Positions 24,641 through 36,488 of a DNA stretch of 64,000 nucleotides are shown here, piece after piece (the first letter of the stretch is position 1; each line of letters starts with the position of its first letter). The position numbers and the translations under genes are program-made. Origin of the DNA: Neoscytalidium dimidiatum (Eukaryota > Ascomycota > Dothideomycetes > Botryosphaeriales > Botryosphaeriaceae); the NCBI GenBank assembly GCA_037367355.1, contig CM074695.1:4340001-4404000 (forward strand). The letters are read 5' to 3'. Below the pieces are notes generated by a model. It ran no database searches. It was not told the DNA's origin and was given only the letters and a program-made list of their open reading frames with translations.

Positions 24641-25376
24641 GCTCCCATGATCCCTCCCTTCCATCCCGCGCGCGCACCCTGGTCGCACATCTGCACATCT
24701 AACATATCTTACCCGCCGATCTGGGACCTTGGGGATCCACCGAGGCTGCGCCCACCGCGCGGACCAGCGACCCAAAGGGGCATCCTCGTTCGCTGGCTCA
24801 GCGGCCTCTGTCAAATCCACTTAAGCTTGCCCGGACCCTAGAGCCAGCCAGGCGCGCCTTCTTCCCGAACCATTGTTCAAGGCCCAGTCTGTGCAGCGCG
24901 CCAACGTCTTACCCAAGCCTTCATATACCCTCCTCCGCCTCGCTCTCCCAGCCCCGTGGTACCCTATCGCCGTCTTCCTCCCCGCCAACCCACTACTTCA
25001 ACCGCTCTGCTCCAAGCCTCGAGCCTCCAGAGACACTCCGCTGTCCCACCCGCCTGTGCTCCTCCAAGGTCCAAGGTAATACAAGCCTCTGCCCGTTTCT
25101 CGTTTCCTGTCTGCCTCCCGCCCAACGTCCCGAAAGCGACGCTGTCCCACCGCGCTCCCAAATACCAGAACTCGCGTCTGACCGCCTCCAAGCAAGCTTC
25201 GTCGTCATTGTCGTCCTCCTCCTCCTAGTCGCATCGCGCTCCGCTTTTTGCACGCGCCCGTTCCGCCGTTGCTGGATCTCGCATCTCGCCCGAGCCGGCC
25301 TCGCTCTTAACCGGTCCCAATCCGCCCGGGTCCCGCAGCCCCCACTTGATTTTCCACTTCTAGCTCGCGCCCGAAG
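24641..25376 (+). promoter_or_regulatory. C/T-rich leader region of flbD with a possible upstream ORF
   Basis: The + strand becomes strongly C/T-rich and purine-poor from about 24640 up to the flbD ATG, as in long fungal 5' leaders. An ATG at 24647 opens a 64-codon frame ending at 24841, a candidate upstream ORF. GGTAATAC near 25075 resembles a 5' splice site and could start a leader intron. Transcript start and any leader introns are not determinable from sequence alone. Confidence 0.45.
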
Positions 25377-26537
25377 ATGGCCCCCAACGCTCGCCGCGGG
25401 CCTTGGTCGCAAGCCGAGGACCAGTTCCTTCTCTCCATCGTCTCGCAGCAGGGCGCCAACAACTGGGTGCGGATATCGCAGATGCTGCGCACCCGCACTC
25501 CCAAGCAATGCCGCGAGCGCTTCCACCAGAACCTCAAGCCGACGCTGAACCATGACCCCATCACTCCCGAAGAGGGCGAGATTATCGAGCGTCTGGTCGC
25601 TGAGATGGGCAAGAAGTGGGCCGAGATCGCGCGCCAGCTCAATGGCCGCAGCGACAACGCCGTAAAGAACTGGTGGAATGGTGGCCAGAACAGGCGGAGG
25701 CGCATGTCTGAAAGGCGACGCAGCGAAGCTCAGACTGCTTCCGTCCAGCAGCATCATGCAAACCACTACCACCACCATCAATCGCAATACCAGCACGCCT
25801 CGCCCAACTACGCACACCAGCAGTACCACCAACAACAACACCACTACGACGCCCGGCCTGCCCCGCTCTCCATTCAGCCCCAGCCTTACGGAGCTCGTGC
25901 CTACGACACCCCCATCCCTTCACCATCCGGCCAATCCGTCCTCTCAACTGATGGTGCTCCATCTCTGATCACCGATAGCGGCTCTGAGTCCAGGTCTCCC
26001 CATTATGCGGCATCACCTATGGAGCATCCACTTCCCCCGCTCATCGGCAGGCGAGATGAGCGCCGCCGCTCAAGCCTGGCCTATCTCCCTCGCAACAGTT
26101 CGTTCATCACTGATGACGAAAATGCCCAGCTCGCACCCATCCGGGCGTCCTCCGCAGACCACCAGGATGCAGCTGCACGCAAGCGTGAGCAGCTTCGCCT
26201 GCCCGAACCGCCTGCTTTTGTCAGCAATGGGGGTTCTCCGGTCTTCCGCGAGCCTAACTACGATTCGAACATCGGCAGCAGACAGTTGCCTCTTCTTACT
26301 CAACCCTTCACTGCAAGCGGTAGTTCTTCGCGGCGCTCGAGCCCTGTCCAGCCCACTCCGCAGCAATCTTCCTACTGTACACTGCAGCACGCTCTTCCCA
26401 GCTTCAGCGAGCTGGTGCAGCAGCCATCCCGAGCGCACAGCGTGTCTGCTACGCTAGCGCCAGCTCCCTACTTGCCACCTATGAAGCCGCGGAGCCTCGT
26501 CAGCAAGCCAAACGCTGTCGCTTCTATCCTCAATTAG
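25377..26537 (+). CDS. flbD: FlbD-type Myb (R2R3) transcription factor, regulator of conidiation
   Basis: This is a single-exon gene of 386 residues. Two Myb/SANT repeats lie at about residues 5-110. The first begins RRGPWSQAEDQFLL and includes NNWVRISQ and TPKQCRERFHQNLKP. The second includes PEEGEIIERLV, KKWAEIARQL, NGRSDNAVKNWWNG and a basic tail QNRRRRMSERRR. These blocks match Aspergillus FlbD, which activates brlA at the onset of asexual sporulation. After the Myb region comes a His/Gln-rich stretch (about 125-165) and a Ser/Pro-rich tail. It is somewhat longer than A. nidulans FlbD, with the extra length in the tail. The start is set by the ATG immediately before the conserved RRGPW block. 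The preceding 19 kb has no convincing gene, so its regulatory region may be large. Nuclear DNA binding is inferred from the family. Confidence 0.92.
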   Translation: MAPNARRGPWSQAEDQFLLSIVSQQGANNWVRISQMLRTRTPKQCRERFHQNLKPTLNHDPITPEEGEIIERLVAEMGKKWAEIARQLNGRSDNAVKNWWNGGQNRRRRMSERRRSEAQTASVQQHHANHYHHHQSQYQHASPNYAHQQYHQQQHHYDARPAPLSIQPQPYGARAYDTPIPSPSGQSVLSTDGAPSLITDSGSESRSPHYAASPMEHPLPPLIGRRDERRRSSLAYLPRNSSFITDDENAQLAPIRASSADHQDAAARKREQLRLPEPPAFVSNGGSPVFREPNYDSNIGSRQLPLLTQPFTASGSSSRRSSPVQPTPQQSSYCTLQHALPSFSELVQQPSRAHSVSATLAPAPYLPPMKPRSLVSKPNAVASILN

Positions 26538-28463
26538 GTTACGTGGCGTGCGGCTCATGATTTCTTTTGTTGAACCTTTCTTTTGTTGCAGTTTTCTTTG
26601 CAGGGGGGTTGCCTCACTGGTGCCCGCGTATTTTGCATAGCACCGGCGCCTTTGGGTTTTCTTTTGCTCATTTGGAGTACACAATCACCACACACTTGAC
26701 GCACTGTGTGTGTATTTCAAAACGTCACTTATACACAACGTTACTTATACTTCAGCATATCTACGCACTATACCAGTGGCATATCGCCTAACACAGGGGG
26801 TTCCAAAAGGATGGATGAAGGAGGGTTGGGGACTGAGATGTGCAGGCGATCACACAATATCCGTTGACTATTGTGTTATTCCTCGGGCGACAATGATTTC
26901 AATCGCATGTTTTGGTCTGAACGTAATACTTTAATTGTCGTGGCTCGTTCTGTTCTCTGCGTGTCATTTCAAGACTGCACATACTGGTTCTATTCCATCT
27001 CCGAAAAGTGGGCGGGGGATTCTCTGTTCTTAAGGGTTGGACGGAAGGTACTTGGGCGGCTACATTGTGTTGCAAGAGGAAGCGAAAGGTAACTGCTAAT
27101 CGACATGAGTCTTTTACTGTCGAATATCGTTACGAATTTTTTGAATATCTATTTAGGTGATAGGGTTCGCAGAGGTTGTCGTTTTGAATATAGTTGAGAA
27201 ACCAATGTGTTCTTGGACATCATTCTGGGCCTTTCACATATCTTGAGCGTTCCACAGACACGCTTATGGTCTTCATTTGCTACCCTGCACTTGTCGCCAT
27301 CAGCGTTATATCCCGTAGGAACTTACAGTTCGCTTTCGCGCGACTTTAAAATCGATTTACGATTCAAGTACTTGACACCCGGCACACAGCGATAAGTCTG
27401 GACCATCTGCTGTGTAAAGATTTCACATGTCGCGTGTCCCACTCGCTTTCTCTGTCCTGCAGCCGACCCATTTTTCTTCCGTTGCCTCCACAAGATTCCG
27501 TGGCGGAATGACACAATCAAACGACTTTTCTTGCATTGTTGCGGTTGCGGTTGAGGCCACCACGCCTGACCCCTGAAGTGACATAAAGTGCGTGATTCAC
27601 AAGCCAGACTCACACCCCGATCTTTCGCAGCGCAGGCACGTCGCGAACGTGGGAGAACCCTAAGCTATTCGCTCCCTTTCCCAATCTCCTGGCGCACCTA
27701 CGCTTACGCTTCCATTCCCGCAAAACAACGTCCACACGTTCTCAGCCTCGGATGGGTGAGAACTGAGTTCGAGACTGTCTCTCTGCTGTCCCAGTACCTC
27801 GTACGTCAGGTACGCGAATACCTCACTCTCAGCCCGTTCTCAGAACCGTGGGACCGAACTGCCCAGTCCCCACACTCCCTTCATTCCGGACAACAAACGG
27901 TTCAAATCCGGGGTGTTAACGCAGGAACAAGACCTTGGTACGTACCAGTACGCCAGCCCCATTCCGGACCTATTCAGGGAAGTTCTGGGCCGGCGATACC
28001 TTCGAATCTCCCCCCCCCTTTTCGCGTCAGGTCTAGAGGTCGAAGTCTCTACTCTACTTACCCAACCTCGTACCTCGAAACACACTCGCAACGTCTATTT
28101 CTCGGATAGCGGCACCACCGCCGCGAGCCAAGTAAAAAAAAAAAAAAAATAGCATCAGTCGCCACAGTCCGGCGCGACTTCGTCACCTGTCCCAGAACGA
28201 AGTCGAACGCGAGGGACGGGGCGGGAGCCGGCGAGCCCATCGTGACCTCGTCCCCTCTTCCCCCGAATTCTGCTTGGACTCGGGAGGCCAGGTGCCCTCT
28301 AAATCCGGACTTGTCGCTGCTCCCCACGATCCTTCCGTGACGTGCCTGACTTGCATCCTTCTTCCCCCTTATCCTCAACCGTGGTTGAGCTAGGCGGCAC
28401 TAACAAACGTCTAGAAAAAAAACCCTCCGCAAACCTGCTTTTGGAGCCACAGTTGTCCCCACA

Positions 28464-28465
28464 CG

Positions 28466-28512
<47 letters not shown>
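28464..28512. repeat. Alternating CG/AC dinucleotide tract
   Basis: About five CG repeats run directly into about nineteen AC repeats, giving roughly 49 bases of perfect purine-pyrimidine alternation. Such tracts can adopt Z-DNA in vitro. Confidence 0.95.
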
Positions 28513-28514
<2 letters not shown>

Positions 28515-30241
28515 CGCTGCAGATGATAACGGAGCAAAGCGTGTGCGCTAGCCGCCGCTCCGTCGAAGACCAGTCGCAGGTGGCTGCTTATTGAGTCGCC
28601 GCCTCCCACGAGGAGCTGAGTCCGAGTTTAGACTTGGGCTACCCTAGAAATGAAAAGGCCTCATCGAATCATGAGGCGGGGGGGAAGGGAGATGATTATG
28701 TGAAGGAAAGAAAAACAATTAGATAAGTGCCGGCGCGCTACTCGGGCAAGGTGAGATGAGGAGGCGACTCGCGCTCATTGTGCTCGCGCGGGCCGCGAAT
28801 GGCTTGACCCACACGCTCGGAAGTGAGGCTTGACAGGTCAGTCCCCGAAGGAGGCAAAAAGGCGTACGCAAGCGCCAAACCCTCTTTTCCCTGGTGGAGG
28901 CCAGAAGTAGCAAGTGTTGGAAAGTGTCCCCTCCCCCCCGATTCCCGTTGAGAGGGGAGGGAGGGGGGGAGTGAAGCGCCCGCGGGCACGGCCAGCTGCG
29001 CCGAAGCGGCCACTAACCCGCATGACCTCTTCTTTTCGACGGTACCTAACTCAAATTCACGTTGGGCGGACGAGAACGAGAGAGTCTGGGTCTCGATGGG
29101 GACGAGGCGCGTCGATGGTCCAGACGGTGGCTGGCCGGCGGCGCAAGGCCAACGGTGCCCAGTACGACAAACGGCGCCATTGCTGAAGGGCGAGGTCACT
29201 TGCATGAACAAGCGCGGGCAGCGAATGTTTGCTGCCGTCCCGGCCTTTCTTGGACCTGCAGGAGGAGCAAGGCCGCAATGGACCGGAAGGAAGGGGACCT
29301 TTCTCTCTTGAGGGCAGGGAGAGCTTGGTCCGGCTGGGATGCGCTGTAGGCTACCAGTCACTATCTCATGATTGATGACGAGCGCCAGTTTATGCAGCGG
29401 TCTGGAAACGAAACGGTCGGCCGCGATCCCTGGATCGGAGACACCACTGGCTGATGCAGTAGTGCCGCTGTCGAGGGAAGCGTGCGAGGAGAGGTGTGGG
29501 TGGGGCAGCCTGCGTTTCTCTTCTCTCTCCCTCTCTCTCTCTCGATAGGCGGTCGAGGGCAGAACAAGGCACGGCAGACCTGGCCGTTCTCAGACGCCAG
29601 CTCAGCCGGCTCAGCTTAGCCCGGCTCAGCCCAGCCAGGCGGGTGCCGACGATTCTGGAGCGCATCGCAGCGCGCGGGACGGGCAAGAGGGCGGAGGGGC
29701 GCGGGCAGTCAAGGGGTCTGCGGAAGATTAGCACGCCTGCCGCAGACCCTCTCCAAAACGCGATTCGAGCAAACGGCTCCGCGGAGCAGGCGGCCATGGT
29801 GGCTTGCGTGTCTGGGATCCGCTGGAGGAGGTCGCTAACGCCGGCCATAGGAAATTGCAGCCTCGCTGGGTCACCTTGCTTCTGGCGGGCACCACCGTTG
29901 CTTGCGTGCAGCATCCGAACAAAAAGGTGCGACGATCGCGGTTAACGCGAGCCGGGGAGGCCGTCCAGCTAGGCTGGCTCCTGAGAGCCGTGAGTGGGTG
30001 GCTGCTGAGGCCGGGGTGGGTCAGCTGAAGCCGGCATTCATCGGGCGCCGGTGGTGTGGCCGTGGGTGTGGGGGGTTGGTAGTCACCGGCGGGCATGTCG
30101 TTCTGTTTGGCTTTCGCGCTGACGCCGGTGATGGTCCGGCAGAGGGCGCGCGAGGCCCCGTGCTGCAGCTTCGCCTTTGCACATGGCTGCTGGAATGGGC
30201 AATAGACGAGAGGCCCTCAGGGGTGGAGCTAGCCCTTCGCT

Positions 30242-30269
30242 CATCGCCCATCGCCCATCGCCCATCGCC
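30242..30269. repeat. (CATCGCC)4 heptamer array
   Basis: Four perfect tandem CATCGCC units are followed by a diverged unit. Confidence 0.9.
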
Positions 30270-30740
30270 CGTCGCTAGGGGCGCGCACGTTGCGGTGAGC
30301 GCTGAGTCCGACAGCCGGAGCGTTGGGAGGAGCGCTCAGGCGAGAAGGATTCGCACTCGGCCACGAGGGGGCGCCCGCACGGTCAATAGGGCGTCTTGCT
30401 CAGCAACCCCATGATGCCGGCAGCGCTGCGACGCGTGCTGCTGCTGCTCAACAGCAGCGGCGGCGTCCGCGGCACTCACCGCGCGGCAACTTCCCTCGTC
30501 TGGCGCTGGCAGCAGCTGCACCAGCCACGGCGGCAGTCGCCGAGCTGCGGGCTGCGGCAGCGTGCGCGCATCATCGTGCGGCGCGCTCCTGAGTTTCACG
30601 GTTGGGTGTTGAGGCGTGCTTGGGGGAGCGCGTCGGCTGCCAAGGGGATGTGCAGCGATCGGCGCGAGAGTGACGCCTAGAGTCGTGAACGGGACAGGAT
30701 TTTCCGGGCAGCGCAGCCAGCCCAGCCCCGGCCCCGGCGC

Positions 30741-30775
30741 AGCGCAGAGCAGCGCAGAGCAGCGCAGAGCAGCGC
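30741..30775. repeat. (AGCGCAGAGC)3.5 decamer array upstream of MTC6
   Basis: Three perfect AGCGCAGAGC units plus a partial fourth lie about 340 bp before the MTC6 start codon. Confidence 0.9.
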
Positions 30776-31116
30776 TCCAGCTGCTGTCACCACCCATGCA
30801 CCCGCCCGCGCCGCCCGCCAAACCTCTGTCGCGCGCGCGCACGCTCTCACGCCCCCCTCGCCCCCTGCTCACGCGTTGCCAGTGGAGCCGCTGCCCACCA
30901 CGCCCCGTTCAACGTCCATCGTCAGCCCCCAAACAAACGCGATCGCCGCTCTCGCCGCCCGCCGTTTCTTGGCGCTCTTCCAACCGAGCCGCTGGGCCGC
31001 AGCCGGTGCTCCGTCGGCTGAAGATGGTGTCGTCTCCCTGCCTGTGCTCCAGCTCCATTCTCCCACGCCTGCAGACGTTTCAATGAGCCACCAGCCAATA
31101 GCCGCCGCCACATGCC

Positions 31117-33158
31117 ATGTCGAGTCAGTACGAACCCTCCCAGGGCGCCAAGCCCGTGCTGCCGTGGAGCATAGCGTTGCTGGTGAGTCCTATTTTGATA
31201 GACCTCATTTCTCAAATCATTTCTGCACCTCTGCTCCGTTGCTGCTTTCGGCCGCACTATTCACCACCTATCACGCCCCCCGCGACCATCACTGATCATC
31301 ATCATTGAAGTCCCAGCGCGACCTTGCCCTTTCTATCCCCATCAATTACGTGACCCAGCCCGCCGTATCCCTTACCGAGGCCTGCTTCGCCCGCAATGAG
31401 TACGAGGACTCCGCCGCGAAGCGATGCCTCTCCAACTTGTTGGCCGTTGGCTTCAAGCGGATCGTTGTCGATCTCTATTGGGACGTCGGCCGCGGCCTCT
31501 GGAGCCTCTGCCCGGTGCAGATTCCTGAGTCAGCGTCGAGCGACGACGATGCCACTGTCGGCATCGTCTCCTCCACTTCAGATGCCACCTTCTCGTCGGT
31601 TCTCATGAGCACGGCCAGCCTGGAGCCGCGTCAGGCAATTGCCTCGTCCACGTCCGCCCTCGCTTCTGCGGGTGGGAGCCCGTCACCCACCAGCCCAGCG
31701 CTTGTGTCAACCTTGTCGGCAAGTCCAACTGGCCAGGCGGCAGACAGCGGCGTAGTTCAGGCCAGCTCGTACAACTGCTCGTCCTCTTTGAACGTCTCGA
31801 CCATCTCTTCTCTCGTCAAGGACTACCTTGATGCCACTGGCGATACCATCAATGCCTCTCTGATCTACCTAATCTTCAACATCCATGCCGCGGCGCCTAA
31901 TTCGACGTCTGCCGCGTCGCCGTCTGCACCCGCGGCTTCTCAACTGCCTACTGCAAACACCACTCTATCTAATGTGTTGAGCGCTGACCTAGCCTCCTTC
32001 TTGTACACCCCGACCCAGCTGCGAGAAGACAGGGCTGATCTGAAGAACTCGTGGTATGGCTACGACGTTACCACAGATCCCGGCTTGAAGCCTGCACTGC
32101 AATACTTTCAGCATTCTAGGAATGCCGACGACGTAATGTCTACGCCGGATGGATGGCCCAGCGAGGGCGTCCTTGAATTCGGCCCCGACCATCTTAGATT
32201 GCTGGCATCGTTTGGCCGGGTCGACGCGCAGATGGCAGCCTACGACACTCAGGCTGACGACTCGATCCTTTTCCCTGAGGGCACGTTCCAATCTGTCCAC
32301 AATGTCGCCTTGAGCGATTCGGGCAATGTCACGAATGGGTGCTTCTTTGATAGGACTGTTGACACTCTGACGGGATCTACGAACTCATCTTGGGCGATGT
32401 CATCAAATTTTCCGACACCAGACTCCGCCTCGACACAATCTTTCAATTCTTCCTCACCGTACATATCTAATATCACAGCATGTGGTATGAGCCCGCTACT
32501 TAATCAACCTCTCTCAGAGACTGCAGACATTTCGTACGAGCCTTATCGAGGCGTTACATACAGCACGATTTGGTCCTGGGCCGACAATGAACCTCGGAAC
32601 GTAACAAACAAGGCCGATAATGCCTCATACCTACGTTGCGCGACAATGCATGCTTCCACTAGCGGCCGTTGGATTCTCACCGACTGTACTGAGAGTCATC
32701 ATGCAGCTTGCCGGGTTGACGGCAACGAACCATACCAGTGGCAAATCAGCGACTCAAAGGACAGCTATACCGGTTCGGACTCCACATGCCCCGGAGGCTC
32801 ATCATTTGATGCACCGCGCACCGCGCTCGAGAACCGGTATCTCTTTGCTGCTCTTCAGAGACGCGCAAACGAAAGTCCGGGGGATTTCGACGGAGACGCC
32901 TCCGTTTGGATCAACTTCAACAGCCTTGACGTAGCAGATTGTTGGGTGGTGGGGGTGAGCGCAAACTGCCCTTACAATGTTGAGGCGAATCAAGATGAAA
33001 ACCGCTTGGTCATCATCCCAACCGTGGCGGCGGTCATTGTCTTTGTCTGCACGGTTCTGACCCTATTCGTGAAGTGTGCAGGGAACAGACAATCAAGTAG
33101 AAAATTTAGACGGCGCAAGATGCAAGAGGGATGGGAGTACGAGGGAGTGCCTTCGTGA
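31117..33158 (+). CDS. MTC6: Maintenance of telomere capping protein 6 (Mtc6-like)
   Basis: The exons are 31117-31182 and 31311-33158, joined by a phase-0 intron (donor GTGAGT, acceptor GAAG), giving 637 residues. The first exon encodes only 22 residues and reads into SQRDLALSIPINYVTQP, a conserved N-terminal block of fungal Mtc6. Further conserved-looking segments are FKRIVVDLYWDVGRGLWSLCP and a Cys-containing lectin-like stretch around residues 435-510 (YLRCATMHASTSGRW, HHAACRV). There are many N-x-S/T sites, as expected of a lumenal or extracellular domain. One hydrophobic segment at about 588-612 is followed by a basic tail (RKFRRRKMQ), so a type I membrane topology is likely. In yeast, MTC6 was found through genetic interaction with cdc13-1 telomere capping; the biochemical role is unknown. 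The start is supported by the short conserved first exon. Confidence 0.85.
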
Positions 33159-34547
33159 GAGGGTCGCGTGAAGCACATACAATTAATCGTTGGTACGTTT
33201 GGTAGACAACGCGGAACTAGGAGCTCAGGTCTTGAGATGGGCCATGGTGGTTTAACGGTGACGCCTGTTCTTACGTCTCCACTTCTGATTGACAATTCCC
33301 AGCGTTTCGACTCCGTCACTGAAATTGCAAAGACGGAGGGATGTGGGCAACCTCTCGATCACCCGGGGGCAGCGCTGAGCCTCGGCCAGGTCTATCCATC
33401 CCCTTCGTCCGTGTCGCGGGACGCCTTCCTACCTGTCGCCAAAGGTTTCACAGGTCACACAATATTTCCAAAGCTTTCATTTGAAGGCACCTGCGCCGCC
33501 GGCGAGAATGCGAATGCTTTTCAGCAATGCAACAAGAGCAAGGATACGCCTTGTCAGGCATGCATCGAGGACAGAATTGGATGCCCGTAGGAAAAAGGAC
33601 TGTCCTTATCTGTTGACCGGTATGTTCTGTACGCGCTGAGCGGTTGAGGTACCGCATAGGAGGCGAAGGTGCATAAGGAGAGGGTGCTCTCGGCAATTGG
33701 GGAATCGGAACGGAGTTTGTCGGTTTCGCCGAACTCCAATGATCGATAAACGTTGGGGCAAGGCGACGGGATGCACCCGTCGGAACGACGGTTGTCACCG
33801 TCCGCCAGGCTTCTCGAGCCCGGTTTCCTGTGTCTCGGAAAGCGGGCGCAGCTCAGGGTTCCATGGTAACGTTCACATTCCCGACAAAATTGCAACCCCT
33901 GCGGCCAACTGGATGCTGTCCGGGATCGGTGGGGACGGGAGTGGATCTTGCGTAACTTGAGGTGGCTCCGCGGAAGATGAAAAGCCAATTCCGTGACTAA
34001 CAGGGTTGATTGTTGGTGGACGGCGTGCGAGGGCTGAGATATGGAGTTTGTGCGACCAGACAGCGGCTAGTGAGGCTTGTGGAATCCTTGCCGCGCGTAC
34101 TTGCGCTGTAGAGGGCCTGACGTGCAACACGCTCTAGATAATCACAATGGCAGGGCCAGGGGACGAAGTTCCTGCATGGATCAGCTGCAAAACCACACTA
34201 ATAGATCTTCTAGCCTCCAACAATCTTTTTTCTGTGTCAAGGCGGTCAAAATGATCAACGACGTACGCCATGCAGCCATTCTGCCCTACGATGGCGTGCG
34301 CCGGTGAGTGGACCCCTGCCGTTGAATTTTGATCTTTGATCTTATCGGCTGGTCGGCTGAGCTCCCGCCCAACCTCGCCTCCGACGTCAACAACCACTTT
34401 GCTGCAGCGACCACCAAAAAGCAAGCTCGCAATCCATCCTCGCCCCGGGACCGCCCCTTGCGCTGCTAGAGCTACAGAAGCGTGCCACTGGAGCGTTTCG
34501 AAGCAATGTGGTGTATCTGATACCCAATTGGCCACCAATCCCTCGAC
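33159..34547. other. Intergenic region between MTC6 and the L2HGDH gene
   Basis: This contains the MTC6 3' flank and the dehydrogenase promoter. The MTC6 frame stays open for about 140 codons after its single TGA (to 33590), but the sequence shows no family similarity and MTC6 proteins normally end where this one does. Minus-strand frames at 33448-33988 and 34134-34538 have no recognisable product. Confidence 0.45.
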
Positions 34548-35917
34548 ATGCCCTTGATCGCCCCCGCATCTGCCGCTGTGCGGCCTCTAATGTCACGTCG
34601 CGCCTTCTCGAGCAGCACATCACTGCATGTTGCTGCGGACTTCACCCACGCGATTGTTGGCGGTGGAGCTGTAGGGCTCGCCATTGCAAGAAGGCTGCAG
34701 CAAAAGGATGGTGTATCCACCGTGCTCATCGAGAGACATGGCATGGTCGGTAGCGAAACCAGTAGTCGCAATTCAGAGGTATGCTTTCAGGCCTTCCAAT
34801 AATCGGGCTTCAATGCAGCAGTACGACCTCCTCTCTTTTTCCATTCGGCCAACTGGTGCATCATGTGTCAAAGCAGGTGGAGAAGTTAACAAGTTGCCCG
34901 TAGGTTATCCATGCCGGCCTCTACTATGGCCCTGATACATTGAAGACCAAACTCTGCGTTAAGGGCAAGGAAATGCTCTATGACCTGTGCAAACGCATGG
35001 CCCTCCCGCACAACAACTGCGGCAAATGGGTCGTCGCCCAGAACGATGCGGAGCTGAAGCAGATTGAGAAGACCCACGACCACTGCAAAGCCATCGGCGT
35101 GCCCACGCACTTCCTCAGCCAGGAGGAAGCCAAGCGCCAGGAACCAGACGTCCAGGCCAAGGCCGGCATCCTCGTCTCCCCAACCACCGGCATCATCGAT
35201 TCGCACTCGCTGATGCAGTTCCTGCAAGGCGACTTCGAGAACGCTGGCGGCGACGTTGCGCTGCAGTCGCCGGTAACGCGCATCACTCCCCTCTCGAACG
35301 GCGGCGACAGCGCGCCCGGCTCGGCGGGGTGGGAGATAACCACCACGACGCCCGACGGCGAGGAGAGCAGCATCACTGCCGAGGTGCTGATCAACTCGGC
35401 CGGCCTCAACGCCATCCATCTTTCCAACTCCATCCTGCCGCCGGAGCGCCACCTGATACCTTTCTACTGCAAGGGCTCGTACTTTTCCTACTCTGCGTCC
35501 CACCCCAAGCCGAAGGTGCTCATCTACCCGGCTCCGCGCCCCGGACTGGGTGGGCTGGGTACCCACTTGACTCTCGACATGGGTGGCCGCGTCCGCTTCG
35601 GCCCAGACGTCGAATGGGTCGACGATCCGACGGACCTGACTGTCTCGGATAAGAACCTGGTCGCCGCGCTCGAGGACATCCAGCTGTACCTGCCCGGCAT
35701 CGATAAGGAGGCCGTGGGCCTGGACTACGCGGGTATGCGGCCTAAGCTCGGGAGGGCGGGTGTGTCCCAGATTGGCGGGAAAGGCGGGTTTCAGGATTTT
35801 TACATCACGAAGGAGGAGGGCTTTGAGGGCTTTGTCAATTTGCTTGGCATAGAGAGTCCGGGGTTGACGAGCTGCTTAGCTATCGGCGAGGAGGTGTACG
35901 ACATTCTGTATAGATGA
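34548..35917 (+). CDS. L-2-hydroxyglutarate dehydrogenase (FAD-dependent, mitochondrial)
   Basis: Predicted to oxidise L-2-hydroxyglutarate to 2-oxoglutarate with FAD, a metabolite-repair reaction. The exons are 34548-34778 and 34904-35917, giving 414 residues. The 125-bp intron contains in-frame stops. The N-terminus is rich in Arg/Ser/Ala and lacks acidic residues, as in mitochondrial presequences. The FAD dinucleotide-binding motif is THAIVGGGAVGLAIARRL (about 34-50), followed by ER at the end of beta-2. Other family blocks are SETSSRNSEVIHAGLYYG (spanning the splice site, which supports it), SPTTGIIDSHSLMQ, LINSAGLNA, the FYCKGSYF region, and the C-terminal GIESPGLTSCLAIGEEV. The second exon turns moderately G-richer at third positions towards the stop. 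The next gene (UPF2) starts 571 bp downstream on the same strand; no functional link is apparent. Confidence 0.88.
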
Positions 35918-36488
35918 ATCACGGGATTAGGTGTTTGAACGAATGGTGTAGAATCGGGCAGGGTGATGTCCATGTAGATATCATATGTTGCGCATGAATA
36001 AGCTACAAAATTTCCATTCTGGGATAATCGTAAACAACGAGTTTGATTGGCAAATCTGGGAAGCTTCCAGCAGGTACGCGCGAAGGCTGTCGCATAGCCT
36101 TCAGATGGCATCGCCGCAAGACCTGACAGTATGAAGTCACTTTAGAGTGCATCAGGGTCTGCAGAAAACGAAGGTCTGTTCGGTTTAAGACGCGCTCAGA
36201 AGTTGTTGCCCCTCGCTTAGAGAGGCAGCGGGAGCCCGACGTCACCGGCACCGCCCAAACGCGCGACACATTCACAGGAACCGCCTCTGCAGGTACGCAA
36301 AGACTAAGCTCACCGAGCCCGCCTGCAGCTTCCGCAATCCTAGCCAAACATCTACCACGCACCACCATCGCCGCGGCCACCCTTCCTATGCTGCTGGACC
36401 TGCAACGACGTCGCGCCCACTTTTTCGCCCTCCGTTGACCTGGTCCCTCACCCCGCCGCGATCGACCACCAGTAGTAACGGCTCCGAC
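35918..36488 (+). promoter_or_regulatory. Intergenic spacer and UPF2 promoter
   Basis: These 571 bp lie between the dehydrogenase stop and the UPF2 start. The part from about 36240 is C-rich and leader-like. A 165-codon minus-strand frame (36003-36500) overlaps it but shows no product and runs into the UPF2 start; I do not call it. Confidence 0.5.

Larger units (their letters stand above)
26538..31116. other. Gene-poor region between flbD and MTC6
   Basis: The first ~850 bp is AT-richer and probably contains the flbD 3' UTR. Further on are a CG/AC alternating repeat, a CATCGCC heptamer array, a 10-bp-period array, and a C-rich leader-like zone just before MTC6 (30780-31116). Open frames such as 27588-28109 (+), 28738-29361 (-) and 30336-30872 (-) are low complexity with no domain signals. 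No gene is supportable. Confidence 0.5.

Noticed and set aside
24059..24820. 253-codon minus-strand frame upstream of flbD
   Set aside because: Ala/Pro/Arg/Gln low complexity, and several other frames are open over the same bases; explained by GC content.
27890..27915. tRNA-like T-loop sequence (GGTTCAAATCC)
   Set aside because: No A-box, anticodon arm or acceptor stem can be found at proper distances upstream.
34886..35566. 226-codon minus-strand frame
   Set aside because: Antisense to the L-2-hydroxyglutarate dehydrogenase exon 2; compositional.
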